DNA of 64,000 nucleotides from Microbacterium sp. W4I4 (GTDB lineage Bacteria; Actinomycetota; Actinomycetes; Actinomycetales; Microbacteriaceae): positions 3,286,001-3,350,000 of the forward strand of contig NZ_JAUSXT010000001.1 in assembly GCF_030816235.1 (NCBI RefSeq). The letters are read 5' to 3'. This document shows positions 31,777 to 42,117 of this stretch, piece after piece. The notes below the pieces were generated by a model that worked only from the letters and a program-made list of their open reading frames with translations, was not told where the DNA came from and ran no database searches. How positions within the stretch are numbered: the first letter of the stretch is position 1; the number at the start of each line of letters is the position of its first letter. A program made the position numbers and the translations under genes.

Positions 31777-33422
31777 GCGGCCACCACCGTCTCGGATCGC
31801 ACGGTGACGCCGTATTCCGCCTCCGCGATGCCGATCCACTTCTCCAGCGCCGGCGCTGTGCCGGGAATCGGCATCACCCGCGGCGGCGCGGCGAACCGGT
31901 AGGGCAGGGCTGTCGCCTCGGTGATGAATCCGGATGCCGCGGCCGGCAGCAGCGCGCCGGACTCGGGTGCGGATGCGGGGAGCATCTCGGCGACCGGTGC
32001 GAACGGCGCAGCATCCGGAGTCGTCTCAGCCGCCTCAGTCGTCTCAGCCGCCTGCGCCTCGAGCGCCTCGGTATGCAGGGTCGCGGACGCTGCGGCGTTC
32101 TCGATCAGGGCGAACAGCACCTCTCCGTCGCCGAGGGTGACTGCCAGACGGAACGCCAGTTCGCGGGCAGGAGCCGACACCTGCAGACTCCAGCGTTCCC
32201 GGATCGGCCCCGGTGCGAAGTCGGCGCGCAGCGCCTCGGTCGCCAGCAGCACGGGGATCGCCAGGTCCAGCCCGCGCTGCAGCCGTTGCGTCCGCTTGCC
32301 AGGCAGTGGGGTGAAACTCGCCCATTCCGCCTGCATCTCCGCACGCCGCAGGTCCACCCGGCAACGCTCGTGCGCCGAACGCGACAGTTCGCGGGCGGCG
32401 AGGTAGGCCTCATCAGCCAGCACGAACTTGCCGCGCTTCGACTCGGCATCGCCGAGGAAGCCGTACGCCTCGCGACGATCGTGGACGGCGCCGTCGGTAC
32501 CGAGGTCGGCGATGAGCATCCGCAGCACCTTCGCCGCCAGCACGGGGTTCCCTGTCTGCAGGTAGTTCGCGGCGACCCCCATGCGACTCGCGATCTCACG
32601 CGTGACGAGATCGCCTTCGCGGGCGAGCGCGACGGCCTGCCGGAACAGATCGTCGGCCTGCGCATGGTCGCCCTGCCGCATGGCGCTGCGCGCCCTGTTC
32701 TCCATGGTGATCTGTCGGGTGACGATGCTGCCGGCCGGATCCTGGACGGTGCCGGCCAACGCGATGAACTCCTGCGCCGCAGCCATGTCTCCGGTGTGCT
32801 GCGCGATCGCGCCGAGGGTGAGATAGGGGTGCGCCGCGAGAGTCGGGTCGACGCGGGCGGCCAGATCGAGGGCGCGCCGGGCTTCCGCCTCGGCATCCTG
32901 CATTCGACCGGTGAGGAGCAGCAGCGAGGCGCGGACATTGTGCGCCTGAAAGCGCATCAGCTCGGCCTGACCGATGTCGTCATGGGCGTCGAGGAGTGCC
33001 AGGGCCTCGTCGATCTGCGCGCCCGCCTCCTCGAATCGATCGCTCTGCACGAGGATCTGAGTGCGCGAGACCATGGCGTTCGCAACGACCGTGCGGGTAC
33101 CGCGCGCATCACCCGCCTCGTCGATGATCCCCGCGTTGATGGCGAGTGATTCGTCGACGAGTCGCAGCGCCTCCGTGAGTTCCGCACGGTAGTCGTGGGC
33201 GCCGGACAGATTGAGCAGCGCCCGGGCGCGCAGATCCCTGGCCTCGATCTGCGTGCTGCCCTCGGTGAGCGAGATCGCCTCGCGGAGCATCCGCACGCCC
33301 TCGTCGACCCTGCCCTGGCCCAGAGCCTGCGCCCCGTCGTTGTTGAGATCGCGCACCGGAATCCACGCCTCGCTGGTCGGCACCCGTCCGCGGATGTGAC
33401 GCGCGTCGTCGCCGTCCGTCAT
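31770..33422 (-). CDS. TPR-like repeat protein of the CHAT operon
   Basis: 550 residues. From about 20 to 370 it consists of paired helices with TPR-like spacing (GRVDEGVRMLREAISLTEG; DRFEEAGAQIDEALALLDAH; GRMQDAEAEARRALDLAAR; GDHAQADDLFRQAVALARE). A variable Ala/Glu/Thr-rich linker is at 465-500, with a small C-terminal domain after it. It likely serves as sensor or scaffold for the CHAT peptidase. Overlaps both neighbours (ATGA upstream, ATGGTGA downstream). Confidence 0.8.
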   Translation of the reverse strand: MTDGDDARHIRGRVPTSEAWIPVRDLNNDGAQALGQGRVDEGVRMLREAISLTEGSTQIEARDLRARALLNLSGAHDYRAELTEALRLVDESLAINAGIIDEAGDARGTRTVVANAMVSRTQILVQSDRFEEAGAQIDEALALLDAHDDIGQAELMRFQAHNVRASLLLLTGRMQDAEAEARRALDLAARVDPTLAAHPYLTLGAIAQHTGDMAAAQEFIALAGTVQDPAGSIVTRQITMENRARSAMRQGDHAQADDLFRQAVALAREGDLVTREIASRMGVAANYLQTGNPVLAAKVLRMLIADLGTDGAVHDRREAYGFLGDAESKRGKFVLADEAYLAARELSRSAHERCRVDLRRAEMQAEWASFTPLPGKRTQRLQRGLDLAIPVLLATEALRADFAPGPIRERWSLQVSAPARELAFRLAVTLGDGEVLFALIENAAASATLHTEALEAQAAETTEAAETTPDAAPFAPVAEMLPASAPESGALLPAAASGFITEATALPYRFAAPPRVMPIPGTAPALEKWIGIAEAEYGVTVRSETVVAAW

Positions 33423-34486
33423 TCGCCGGCCATCCGCTCCGCGATGCTCGCCGCGGGGTCGGCGAGGCGGCGTACCGCGTGGGCGCGCACCGCGTCGCGA
33501 TCTGCCTCGATCTCGGCAGGCCCAGGGGTCGGGGCGAGCACCGGGTCGCGCACCCAGAGGATGCGCTGGTCGAGCGGGAGGAGAGCGACGGATGCCACGA
33601 CCGGGATGCTGCCCGTGAACGCGTCACCGTCGCCGCGCAGCGGGAGATCGATCCGGAGGGACTCCGGCCCGAAACGTGCCCGGAGCCGGGCTGGGGCGCC
33701 GGGCACGCCGACGCCGGGGACCGCGACGACGGTGACCTGCAGATGTGGCACGCCGTCCACATGTCGCAGCGACCACTGCGCGTCACTGTCGGCGGCCACG
33801 GTCTGCGCAGGCACGTCGGACCAGCGGACAGGTGCGGTCCCGTGCCCGATCTCGATGCCTGCACCGACCGGTATGCGAGCGCCGGCGGCGAGCGCCCAGT
33901 CCTGGGAGGCGGCGGATGCCGCGGGGCGCAACTCGACGGCGTGATCCTCAGCCAGCTCAGCCAGAGCGTGGAGCAGTGCGGCGGCCTCGGCGCGAAGAGC
34001 CTGGGGCACCGCGGCGAGAGCCGTGGCCGCGTCCGCCGCGTCTCGAAGTGCGCGTTCGACAGCATCCTCGTCGTCGAGCAGATGCTCCACCGCGTGCACG
34101 GCGACAGCGATCTCGGCGGCGAGCACCGGAACGCTCAGCGCCGGGGTGCGGATGCCGGCCGGCCACCAGTCGCGGGCCCAGGTCAGCACGGCCAGATGGT
34201 GGGTGGCATCGACGAGCCCGGCATGGTCCGGCAGCGGCAGCGCGATGTCATCGCCGACATCGATGGCCGCGGCGATGTCGTGGCCGTAGATGTCGGCGAG
34301 CCAGCCCGCCGCCTCCACCGGACTGTGGATCTCCGCATCGGGGAAACGTGCGTCAGAGGCGGCGTCCCAGTGGAGCAGCGCTCCGCGCGCCTCGATCATC
34401 GCGGTGCGGATGACGGTGGATTCAGCGTCCGACCGGGAGTGCGAGAGGCTCGCCGTGCCGTCATGGATGCGGATCCGGATGCTCAT
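33419..34486 (-). CDS. unrecognised protein of the CHAT operon (355 residues)
   Basis: I do not recognise a family. The first 60 residues look beta-rich (MSIRIRIHDGTASLSHSRSD), the middle is helical and Ala-rich (ALAELAEDHAVELRPAAS), and the last 120 residues look like a beta domain (LQVTVVAVPGVGVPGAPARL; RIDLPLRGDGDAFTGSIPVV). No signal peptide or membrane helix. It overlaps its neighbours by 4 bases on both sides, so it belongs to the same unit as the TPR and CHAT genes and may be a partner or substrate. Confidence 0.75.
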   Translation of the reverse strand: MSIRIRIHDGTASLSHSRSDAESTVIRTAMIEARGALLHWDAASDARFPDAEIHSPVEAAGWLADIYGHDIAAAIDVGDDIALPLPDHAGLVDATHHLAVLTWARDWWPAGIRTPALSVPVLAAEIAVAVHAVEHLLDDEDAVERALRDAADAATALAAVPQALRAEAAALLHALAELAEDHAVELRPAASAASQDWALAAGARIPVGAGIEIGHGTAPVRWSDVPAQTVAADSDAQWSLRHVDGVPHLQVTVVAVPGVGVPGAPARLRARFGPESLRIDLPLRGDGDAFTGSIPVVASVALLPLDQRILWVRDPVLAPTPGPAEIEADRDAVRAHAVRRLADPAASIAERMAGE

Positions 34487-35775
34487 GCCGCGCCCTCCGT
34501 GTCGCGCGCGAGCGCGAGCTTCAATCGATGTCGCTGGTCCATCACGACCGAGCGGAGGATGCCGTCGAGCGTGTCCCACAGCTCGCTCGCCGGTGTCGGC
34601 AGGTCGCGCAGCTCTCGCCCGTGCATCCGCACCCACAACCGGCGCAGATATCCCTGACGCACGGTGTGCACGTCCGCACGGATCGCCTCGGGAACACCGC
34701 TGAGGTCGGCGGGAAGGCGCCGCACTCGCCGCACGTACGCCTCGCGGTCCCACCGCCCGCGCAGCAGCCGATGCGCGTTCGTCGGCCGCAGCAGCGCGAC
34801 CGGCTCCAGCGCGTGAGCAGCCTCGGCACCCAGCATCATGACCGCACGACTCCGCTCGTCGGCGAGCTCCCATCCCTGTGCGGTGCGGGCGATCTCGTCT
34901 GCCAGCACCTCTGCGGCATCGAGATCGGTCGCAGCCGTGCTGCCGGAGAGGGCGGCGAACAGCCGTTCATAGACCGAGCGGTCGAAGGGGAGGGGCAGGC
35001 TGCGCTTGGATGCGGTGGTTCCCAGCTCCGGCATCCCCGGGCGTACGAGCGTGGTCAGACCGAGCACGCGCGCGGCATCGGGGGATTCCAGAGCGGATGC
35101 CGCGGCGCTGCCCGCACACGTCGCGACGAGAGCCTCGAGATCAGGAGTCGCTTCCGTGCCGCAGGCGTTCAAGGCGTCGAAGACGAGTGCGGCAGCATCC
35201 GAAGTCGTGTTCTGCGGGAGCCCCCGCGAGCGCCAGGCGGCGAGGATCTCGCTGTGCAGCCGATCGGCTTCGTCCGCATCCTGCACGAGTTCGCGGATGC
35301 GTGTCATGACGTTCTCGCCGCTGGACTGCGCGATCTCCTGCACCGTGTCGGCGGCGGTCCGCTCGGCTGTCGCGGGGGTCGGCACGCCGTGCAGGCGAGC
35401 GAGCTCGAAGCAGCGCTGGAAGTACTTCTCCTGCGGGTTGCCGTCGCTGATGCGCAGCGCGCGACGGGCTGACTTCAGGGCGACGAACCACTGAGCGGTG
35501 GCAGTGAGCGCACCGCCCTCGTCCGCGATGCGCCCGACGAGTTCGGATGCGGCATCCGGAGTCAGCGACAGACCGGCCAGATGCGGGTTCTGCACCGGAC
35601 GGATCACCAGCGGGTCGAGGATCAGCTTGATCGTGCGTGCGAGGGGCCGCCCCGAGCCGTTGCTGAGGACCTCCACCCCTGCACCGAGAGCCGCCCACCC
35701 CTGGGCGATCGCCACCGCACGCGGGACGGTGGCGATCGCAGAGGTGAGGTCAGCGCCGCTCGTGGTCGAAGCCAT
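34483..35775 (-). CDS. unrecognised protein of the CHAT operon (430 residues)
   Basis: First gene of the unit. Mostly helical and soluble, with no membrane segment. Segments such as LKSARRALRISDGNPQEKYF and LRRLWVRMHGRELRDLPTP do not match a family I know. The ATG at 35775 follows AGGGTGGG; TAGGGT lies 8 bases before it and may be the -10 box. Its stop overlaps the next start by 4 bases. Confidence 0.75.
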   Translation of the reverse strand: MASTTSGADLTSAIATVPRAVAIAQGWAALGAGVEVLSNGSGRPLARTIKLILDPLVIRPVQNPHLAGLSLTPDAASELVGRIADEGGALTATAQWFVALKSARRALRISDGNPQEKYFQRCFELARLHGVPTPATAERTAADTVQEIAQSSGENVMTRIRELVQDADEADRLHSEILAAWRSRGLPQNTTSDAAALVFDALNACGTEATPDLEALVATCAGSAAASALESPDAARVLGLTTLVRPGMPELGTTASKRSLPLPFDRSVYERLFAALSGSTAATDLDAAEVLADEIARTAQGWELADERSRAVMMLGAEAAHALEPVALLRPTNAHRLLRGRWDREAYVRRVRRLPADLSGVPEAIRADVHTVRQGYLRRLWVRMHGRELRDLPTPASELWDTLDGILRSVVMDQRHRLKLALARDTEGAA

Positions 35776-35786
35776 GATCACCCACC

Positions 35787-37490
<1,704 letters not shown>

Positions 37491-37740
37491 GGGCGACTCC
37501 CGGGGTATGCGGGTGCGCGGATGCCGACGGGGGTCCCTGAGCCTGCCGAAGGGCACGTCGTGGAAGACGTGGAAAGACAGATGCCGGAGCGGAAGGATCG
37601 TCGGATCAGCGCGTGGATGAGAACGCGGAGAGGAGACGATTCAGATCAAAGGACTTCCAGACACGGCGGACAGGACTCTGAGACTTTAGCCGGTGCCGGT
37701 CGGCGCGCGCAACCCGGGCGTGTCGCACTGCCGGACTGCA
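37491..37740. other. upstream region of the ABC-F gene
   Basis: Part of the only gap above 300 bases (37491-37843). No convincing open frame or RNA gene is seen. It contains a copy of the dispersed repeat (37535-37553) and, from 37741, a large palindrome. Its length would allow a leader controlling the ABC-F gene, but I found no clear leader peptide with a start codon. Confidence 0.4.
37535..37553 (-). repeat. dispersed repeat, copy 4
   Basis: CCCTGAGCCTGCCGAAGGG, one change from the inverse of the 18-base core; here outside coding sequence. Confidence 0.7.
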
Positions 37741-37817
37741 CGATCTGCGGAGGCCTTTCCGATCCGCCGACGAATTCGGCGATGAGGCCCGCGGATCGGG
37801 AAACGGTCCGCAGATCG
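37741..37817. repeat. 19-base-period double palindrome downstream of the esterase
   Basis: Arms 37741-37767 and 37791-37817 pair as 11+9 bases with an unpaired 7-base block in register. Within each arm the unit recurs after exactly 19 bases (CGATCTGC at 37741, CGATCCGC at 37760; GCGGATCGGG at 37791, GCAGATCGGG at 37810). Loop 23 bases. It starts 27 bases past the esterase stop. Confidence 0.75.
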
Positions 37818-37843
37818 GGGCGGCCGCGGTTGGGCCGTGCCGC

Positions 37844-38494
37844 TCAGCCGATGGAGTCCTTCCACTGCGAGAGGAAGATGCGCACGTCGGCGAGCTCCTG
37901 CTCGGAGATGGAGTGCGTGAGTCCTGGGTAGACGCGGCCGGACAGCTCGGAGTGCGCGGGAAGCCACTGCGCGGTGTGGTCGACGAGATTCGGAGGGATG
38001 ACGTCGTCGCGGCTGCCGCGCCCCCAGAACACCGGCGGCTTCTGCTCCTGCAGGGCGGCATCGTTCGGCAGGTCGCCGGGGGCCGCGTAGCCGCTCAGCG
38101 CGACCACGGCGTCGATCTGCTCGGGCGCGAGGCGCAGGGCCTGCAGTGAGACGGCGGCGCCCTGCGAGAAACCCAGCAGGGCGACGGACGAGGCCCGGGC
38201 AGAGGCGGTGGTAAGCCACCGCAGCAGGGCCTCGGCGGCGGTGGTGATGCCCGCCGCATCCCGCGTGTTCAGCGAGTCGATCGCGTACCAGGAGCGCCCG
38301 GGCATCGGCCACGGCGGAGCCAGCGGGGCGGCGACGGAGGCCACGGCGATGCCGTCCGGCAGGTACGGGACCAGCCCGAACAGGTCGTTCTCGTCCGCTC
38401 CGTAACCGTGCAGGAGCACGAGCAGCGGCATCCCGTCGCGGTCCTGAGGAGACCAGAGCGTCAGGCTGTCCTCGAGCGTCAGCACAGCATCCAT
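37844..38494 (-). CDS. alpha/beta hydrolase (phospholipase/carboxylesterase family)
   Basis: 216 residues, full length for the family. Oxyanion segment LLHGYGADENDLFGL, nucleophile in GFSQGAAVS, acid in GSRDDVIPP and His in GLTHSISEQE. Cytosolic, acting on short acyl esters. ATG at 38494 preceded by CAAGAT 6 bases upstream. Longer in-frame extension upstream is not protein-like. Confidence 0.88.
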   Translation of the reverse strand: MDAVLTLEDSLTLWSPQDRDGMPLLVLLHGYGADENDLFGLVPYLPDGIAVASVAAPLAPPWPMPGRSWYAIDSLNTRDAAGITTAAEALLRWLTTASARASSVALLGFSQGAAVSLQALRLAPEQIDAVVALSGYAAPGDLPNDAALQEQKPPVFWGRGSRDDVIPPNLVDHTAQWLPAHSELSGRVYPGLTHSISEQELADVRIFLSQWKDSIG

Positions 38495-38564
38495 GCACCC
38501 ATCTTGCCTGCTCTCACCGACGTTCGAACGGGTGGGATCCAGCATCGGCTGGTAGAACTGACAC

Positions 38565-39152
38565 ATGGCGGTGCGCACCCCTGATCCTGACCCCGACGAC
38601 GACTTCGGATTCGACGGCGTGCCCGCCGCGGACGACAATCCCGGCTGGCTGAGCGACATCGAGCTCGAAGAGGCCCGTCGTCGACTGCCGATGCTGTACG
38701 TCGAGGCGATTCCCGTCGTCACCGACGGCGCGGGCCAGGTCACATCCATCGGCGTGCTGCTGCGCTCGACGCCGTTGGGCGAGATGACCCGCACCATCGT
38801 GTCGGGGCGGGTGCGCTACGGCGAGACCGTGCGCGATGCGCTGTTCCGTCATATCGAGAACGATCTCGGGCCGATGGCCTTCCCGCTGCTGCCCGTGTCT
38901 CCCACCCCGTTCACCGTGGCGGAGTACTTCCCGATCCCGGGAGTCAGCGCTTTCGACGACGACCGGCAGCATGCGGTGTCGCTGGTGTTCGTCGTGCCCG
39001 TCACGGGTACCTTTGAGCCGCGTCAGGATGCTCTCGAGGTCACCTGGTTCTCGCCGGAGGATGCGGGATCCGATGCCCTCTCCGCCGAGCTGGAAGGCGG
39101 GCGAGGCACCCTGATCCGCATGGCACTCGCCCACCTCGGCCTGCTGCGCTGA
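38565..39152 (+). CDS. Nudix-fold protein with degenerate Nudix box (DUF4916-like)
   Basis: 195 residues. The box region GRVRYGETVRDALFRHIENDLG keeps the outer Gly and first Glu but has RHIEND where REUxEE should provide metal ligands, so phosphohydrolase activity is doubtful. Resembles the DUF4916 Nudix relatives of actinobacteria. An acidic N-terminal stretch (DPDPDDDFGFD) is present. TAGAAC lies 6 bases before the ATG. Confidence 0.75.
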   Translation: MAVRTPDPDPDDDFGFDGVPAADDNPGWLSDIELEEARRRLPMLYVEAIPVVTDGAGQVTSIGVLLRSTPLGEMTRTIVSGRVRYGETVRDALFRHIENDLGPMAFPLLPVSPTPFTVAEYFPIPGVSAFDDDRQHAVSLVFVVPVTGTFEPRQDALEVTWFSPEDAGSDALSAELEGGRGTLIRMALAHLGLLR

Positions 39153-39165
39153 GGCAGCTCCAGCA

Positions 39166-39903
39166 TCAGCCGGCGGTCACTCCGCCATCGGCCACGAACT
39201 CCGAACCGGTGACGAAGGTCGCGTCGTCGCTGGCGAGGAAGGTGATCAGCGCGGCGATCTCCTCGGGGCGTCCCAGGCGGCCCATCGGAGTGCCGGCGAT
39301 CAGCATGTCGCGGTCGGTGTCGCCGAGGATCGGCGTGTCGATGAATCCGGGGTGCACCGAGTTCACGCGCACACCCTCCTTGGCCCAGCCCAGCGCGGTG
39401 GTCTTGGTGAGCAGCCGCACCGCGCCCTTGGCGGCGTGGTAGGCGGGGCTCACGCCCGAGCCGACGATGCCGTACATCGAGCTGATGTTGACGACCGAGC
39501 CCTTGCCGCTCTTCTTGAGTGCGTCGGCGGCGGCCTTCATGCCGAGGAAGACGCTGGTCTGCGTGACGGCGACGACCATGTTCCAGGTGTCCAGCGAAGT
39601 GACCTCGATCGCCTCGGTATCGCCGATGCCGGCGTTGTTGACGAGGATGTCCAGCGCACCGTAAGCGTCGACGACCTTGGCGACGGCGTCGTTCCAGCCG
39701 TCCTCGCTGGTGACGTCGAGGTGGACGAAGAGGGCCTTGCCGCCGTTCTTCTCGATCTCGGTGGCGACCTGTGCGCCGAGGTCGTCCTGCACGTCGGCGA
39801 TCACGACCGCTCCGCCCTCGGAGGCGATGCGCTGTGCCGTCGCCTTGCCGATTCCGCTCGCGCCGCCCGTGACCAGCGCCACACGTCCATCGAAACGAGT
39901 CAT
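39166..39903 (-). CDS. SDR family oxidoreductase
   Basis: 245 residues, classical SDR with TGGASGIG at 12-19, NNAGIGD and YHAAK. Ser/Tyr/Lys are in place. The start ATG at 39903 has AGAGGAGAT upstream. Resembles glucose 1-dehydrogenase / 3-oxoacyl-reductase-like SDRs; no partner enzyme is adjacent, so the substrate is open. Confidence 0.85.
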   Translation of the reverse strand: MTRFDGRVALVTGGASGIGKATAQRIASEGGAVVIADVQDDLGAQVATEIEKNGGKALFVHLDVTSEDGWNDAVAKVVDAYGALDILVNNAGIGDTEAIEVTSLDTWNMVVAVTQTSVFLGMKAAADALKKSGKGSVVNISSMYGIVGSGVSPAYHAAKGAVRLLTKTTALGWAKEGVRVNSVHPGFIDTPILGDTDRDMLIAGTPMGRLGRPEEIAALITFLASDDATFVTGSEFVADGGVTAG

Positions 39904-39981
39904 GATCTCCTCTTTCTTCGGTCGGGTCGTCCCGGCAGCCGCCGGCCCGATCATCATGTGCAACCGCGGGCGGTGCACTTA

Positions 39982-39995
39982 TATTCCATTGAATA
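39982..39995. promoter_or_regulatory. palindrome TATTC-N4-GAATA between SDR and M3 peptidase
   Basis: TATTC-catt-GAATA is a perfect AT-rich inverted repeat in the 129-base divergent region. Possible operator; no regulator gene is adjacent. Confidence 0.35.
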
Positions 39996-40020
39996 CAGTT
40001 TGGGTGGTCGCGAGTCCGCG

Positions 40021-40026
40021 TAGGCT
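40021..40026 (+). promoter_or_regulatory. -10 box of the M3 peptidase gene (leaderless)
   Basis: TAGGCT ends 6 bases before the GTG at 40033. Confidence 0.5.
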
Positions 40027-40032
40027 CGTCGG

Positions 40033-41946
40033 GTGATCGACAACATCGTCTTCCCCGCAGTCTCCGGCGACTGGCTCGCCTTCGTCACCACCCGCGTCTC
40101 GGAGCGGCTCGCTCGCGTGGACGCCCTCGCCGACCGCCTCAAGGACGGCCCCGCGCGCACGACGCTCGAGACTCTCGCGCTCTGGAACGATCTGCAGATC
40201 GCCCTGCGTCAGGCGCGCAGCGAGTCCGATGTGCTGTGCGAGGTGCACCCGGATGCCGAGGTGCGCGCTGCCGCGGAGAAGAGCGTCGCCGCTGCGCAGG
40301 CGGTCGAGGCCGCGCTGATGGCGGATGCCGCGCTCGCCGCCGTATTCGCCGGCACCGACCCCGCAGGCCTCGACGCGGATGCCGCACGGGTGCGCGATCA
40401 CCTGCTGCGCGACTTCCGTCGGGGCGGTGCCGACCGCGACGAGGCGACCCGCGCGAAGGCACAGGAGCTCGCCGCGCGCGATGCCGATCTCAGCCTCGCG
40501 TTCGCGCGGAACATCCGCGAGGGCAGGCGCGAGATCCGGGTGAAGCCCGAGGCGCTGGCGGGCCTGCCCGAGGACTTCATCGCGCAGCATCCGGTCGGAG
40601 ACGACGGGCTGGTCGCACTGAGCACGGATGCCATCGACGTGACCGCCGTGATGAACTACGCCCACGACCGCGACACCCGCATCGCGCTGCGCACCGCCCG
40701 CGCCGACCTCGCCTGGCCCGCGAACGACGAGGTGCTCGCCGAACTGCTCGATGTGCGCCAGCAGCGCGCCGACCTGCTCGGCTACGCCACCTGGTCCGAC
40801 TACGAGACCGAGAACCGGATGGCGGGCTCCGCGGCACGCGTCGCCGCGTTCCTCGACGAGGTCGACGAGGCTTCGCTGGCGGCTTCCGATGCCGAGTACG
40901 CCCTGCTGCTCGAGCGGTTCCGTCAGGACGTCCCGGATGCCGCGTCCGTCACCTCCGCCGACCAGGCGTACCTGCTCACCCGACTGCACGAGGAGCGCTT
41001 CGCGGCCTCCTCGCAGGAGGTGCGCCGACACCTCGACTTCGAGAAGGTGCTCGCCGGCCTGCTCGACACCACGGGGCGGCTGTTCGACATCGAGTACGTG
41101 CCGACCGCCGACACCGCCTGGCATGAGGACGTGCGCTCTTACGACGTCGTGCGCGCGGGGGAGCGGCTGGGCCGCATCCACCTCGATCTGCATCCGCGCG
41201 AGGGCAAGTTCAACCATGCGGCCTGCTTCCCGCTCGCTCCGGGCGTGCGCGGACGGGTGCTGCCCGAGGCGGCGCTGGTATGCAACTTCTCCCGCGGCCT
41301 GATGGAGCACCGTCAGGTGCAGACCTTCTTCCACGAGTTCGGGCACCTGGTGCACGACATCCTCGGCGGCGAGCAAGACTGGGTGGCCTTCTCGGGTGTC
41401 GCCACGGAATGGGACTTCGTCGAGGCGCCCAGCCAGATGCTGGAGGAGTGGGTGTGGGATGCCGACGTGCTGGCATCCTTCGCCACCGACGACTCCGGCG
41501 CGCCCATCCCGGCCGACCTCGTCGCCCGCATGCGCGAAGCCGACGCCTTCGGGCGGGCGCTGCTCGTGCGCACCCAGCTCGGCCACGCCCGCGTCTCGTA
41601 CCAGCTGCACAAGGACCGGCCGGCGGACCTCGCCGCCGCGACCGACCACTGGTACGCCGTGTCCACCCCGGTGGAGCACCTGGCAGGCACGCACTCCTAC
41701 GCGGCCTTCGGCCACCTCACCGAGTACGGCTCGTGCTACTACACGTACCAGTGGAGCCTCGTCATCGCCCGCGACCTGCTCACCGGCTTCACGGGCCTGA
41801 TGGATCCGGCATCCGCCACCCGGTACCGCAGGGAGATCCTCGAGCCCGGCGGAAGCCGGGATGCCGCCGATCTGGTCGAGGCGTTCCTCGGCCGTCCCTT
41901 CACGGTCGACGCGTACCGCGCGTTCCTGGGGGCGCCGGCCGCCTGA
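40033..41946 (+). CDS. M3 family metallopeptidase (oligopeptidase)
   Basis: 637 residues. Zinc site FHEFGHLVH with His434 and His438 as ligands and Glu435 as the base; the third ligand is expected in EAPSQMLEEW. Length and layout match Dcp/thimet-type oligopeptidases that degrade short cytosolic peptides. GTG start supported by TAGGCT 6 bases upstream. The coding sequence is rich in the GGATGC/GCATCC hexamer (12 counted). Confidence 0.92.
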   Translation: MIDNIVFPAVSGDWLAFVTTRVSERLARVDALADRLKDGPARTTLETLALWNDLQIALRQARSESDVLCEVHPDAEVRAAAEKSVAAAQAVEAALMADAALAAVFAGTDPAGLDADAARVRDHLLRDFRRGGADRDEATRAKAQELAARDADLSLAFARNIREGRREIRVKPEALAGLPEDFIAQHPVGDDGLVALSTDAIDVTAVMNYAHDRDTRIALRTARADLAWPANDEVLAELLDVRQQRADLLGYATWSDYETENRMAGSAARVAAFLDEVDEASLAASDAEYALLLERFRQDVPDAASVTSADQAYLLTRLHEERFAASSQEVRRHLDFEKVLAGLLDTTGRLFDIEYVPTADTAWHEDVRSYDVVRAGERLGRIHLDLHPREGKFNHAACFPLAPGVRGRVLPEAALVCNFSRGLMEHRQVQTFFHEFGHLVHDILGGEQDWVAFSGVATEWDFVEAPSQMLEEWVWDADVLASFATDDSGAPIPADLVARMREADAFGRALLVRTQLGHARVSYQLHKDRPADLAAATDHWYAVSTPVEHLAGTHSYAAFGHLTEYGSCYYTYQWSLVIARDLLTGFTGLMDPASATRYRREILEPGGSRDAADLVEAFLGRPFTVDAYRAFLGAPAA

Positions 41947-41953
41947 CGCCGAC

Positions 41954-42028
41954 ACCCCGTGATACCGCCGAGACCCCGTGCTGCAGACGACCGCAGCACG
42001 GGGTCTCGGCGAGAAGGCGGGGTCTCGG
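41954..42028. repeat. 19-base-period double palindrome downstream of the M3 peptidase
   Basis: Inner arms 41967-41984 and 41993-42010 are perfect 18-base inverted copies around an 8-base loop. Outer arms ACCCCG (41954) and CGGGGT (42018) pair after a 7-base unpaired block. ACCCCGTG recurs at 41954 and 41973, and CGGGGTCTCGG at 41999 and 42018, both 19 bases apart. It starts 8 bases past the stop and lies before the tetrose cluster. Confidence 0.8.
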
Positions 42029-42052
42029 AAACTCCACCACACCGCTGATCCA

Positions 42053-42066
42053 ATTTCCTATAGGAT
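42053..42066. promoter_or_regulatory. GntR-type operator, copy 1 (ATTTCCTATAGGAT)
   Basis: Contains the perfect palindrome TCCTATAGGA and a possible -10 box TAGGAT (42061-42066). The same 14 bases occur at 45887-45900. Site of the GntR repressor by inference. Confidence 0.65.
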
Positions 42067-42117
42067 AGCCAGACCAGCTGCACCACGAAGCGCCCGGAGC
42101 GCACGGAGGAGACCGCA

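Noticed and set aside
37491..37740. Leader peptide controlling the ABC-F gene
   Set aside because: A short frame ends in FDLNRLLSAFSSTR but has no start codon or ribosome site, so it is not supported.
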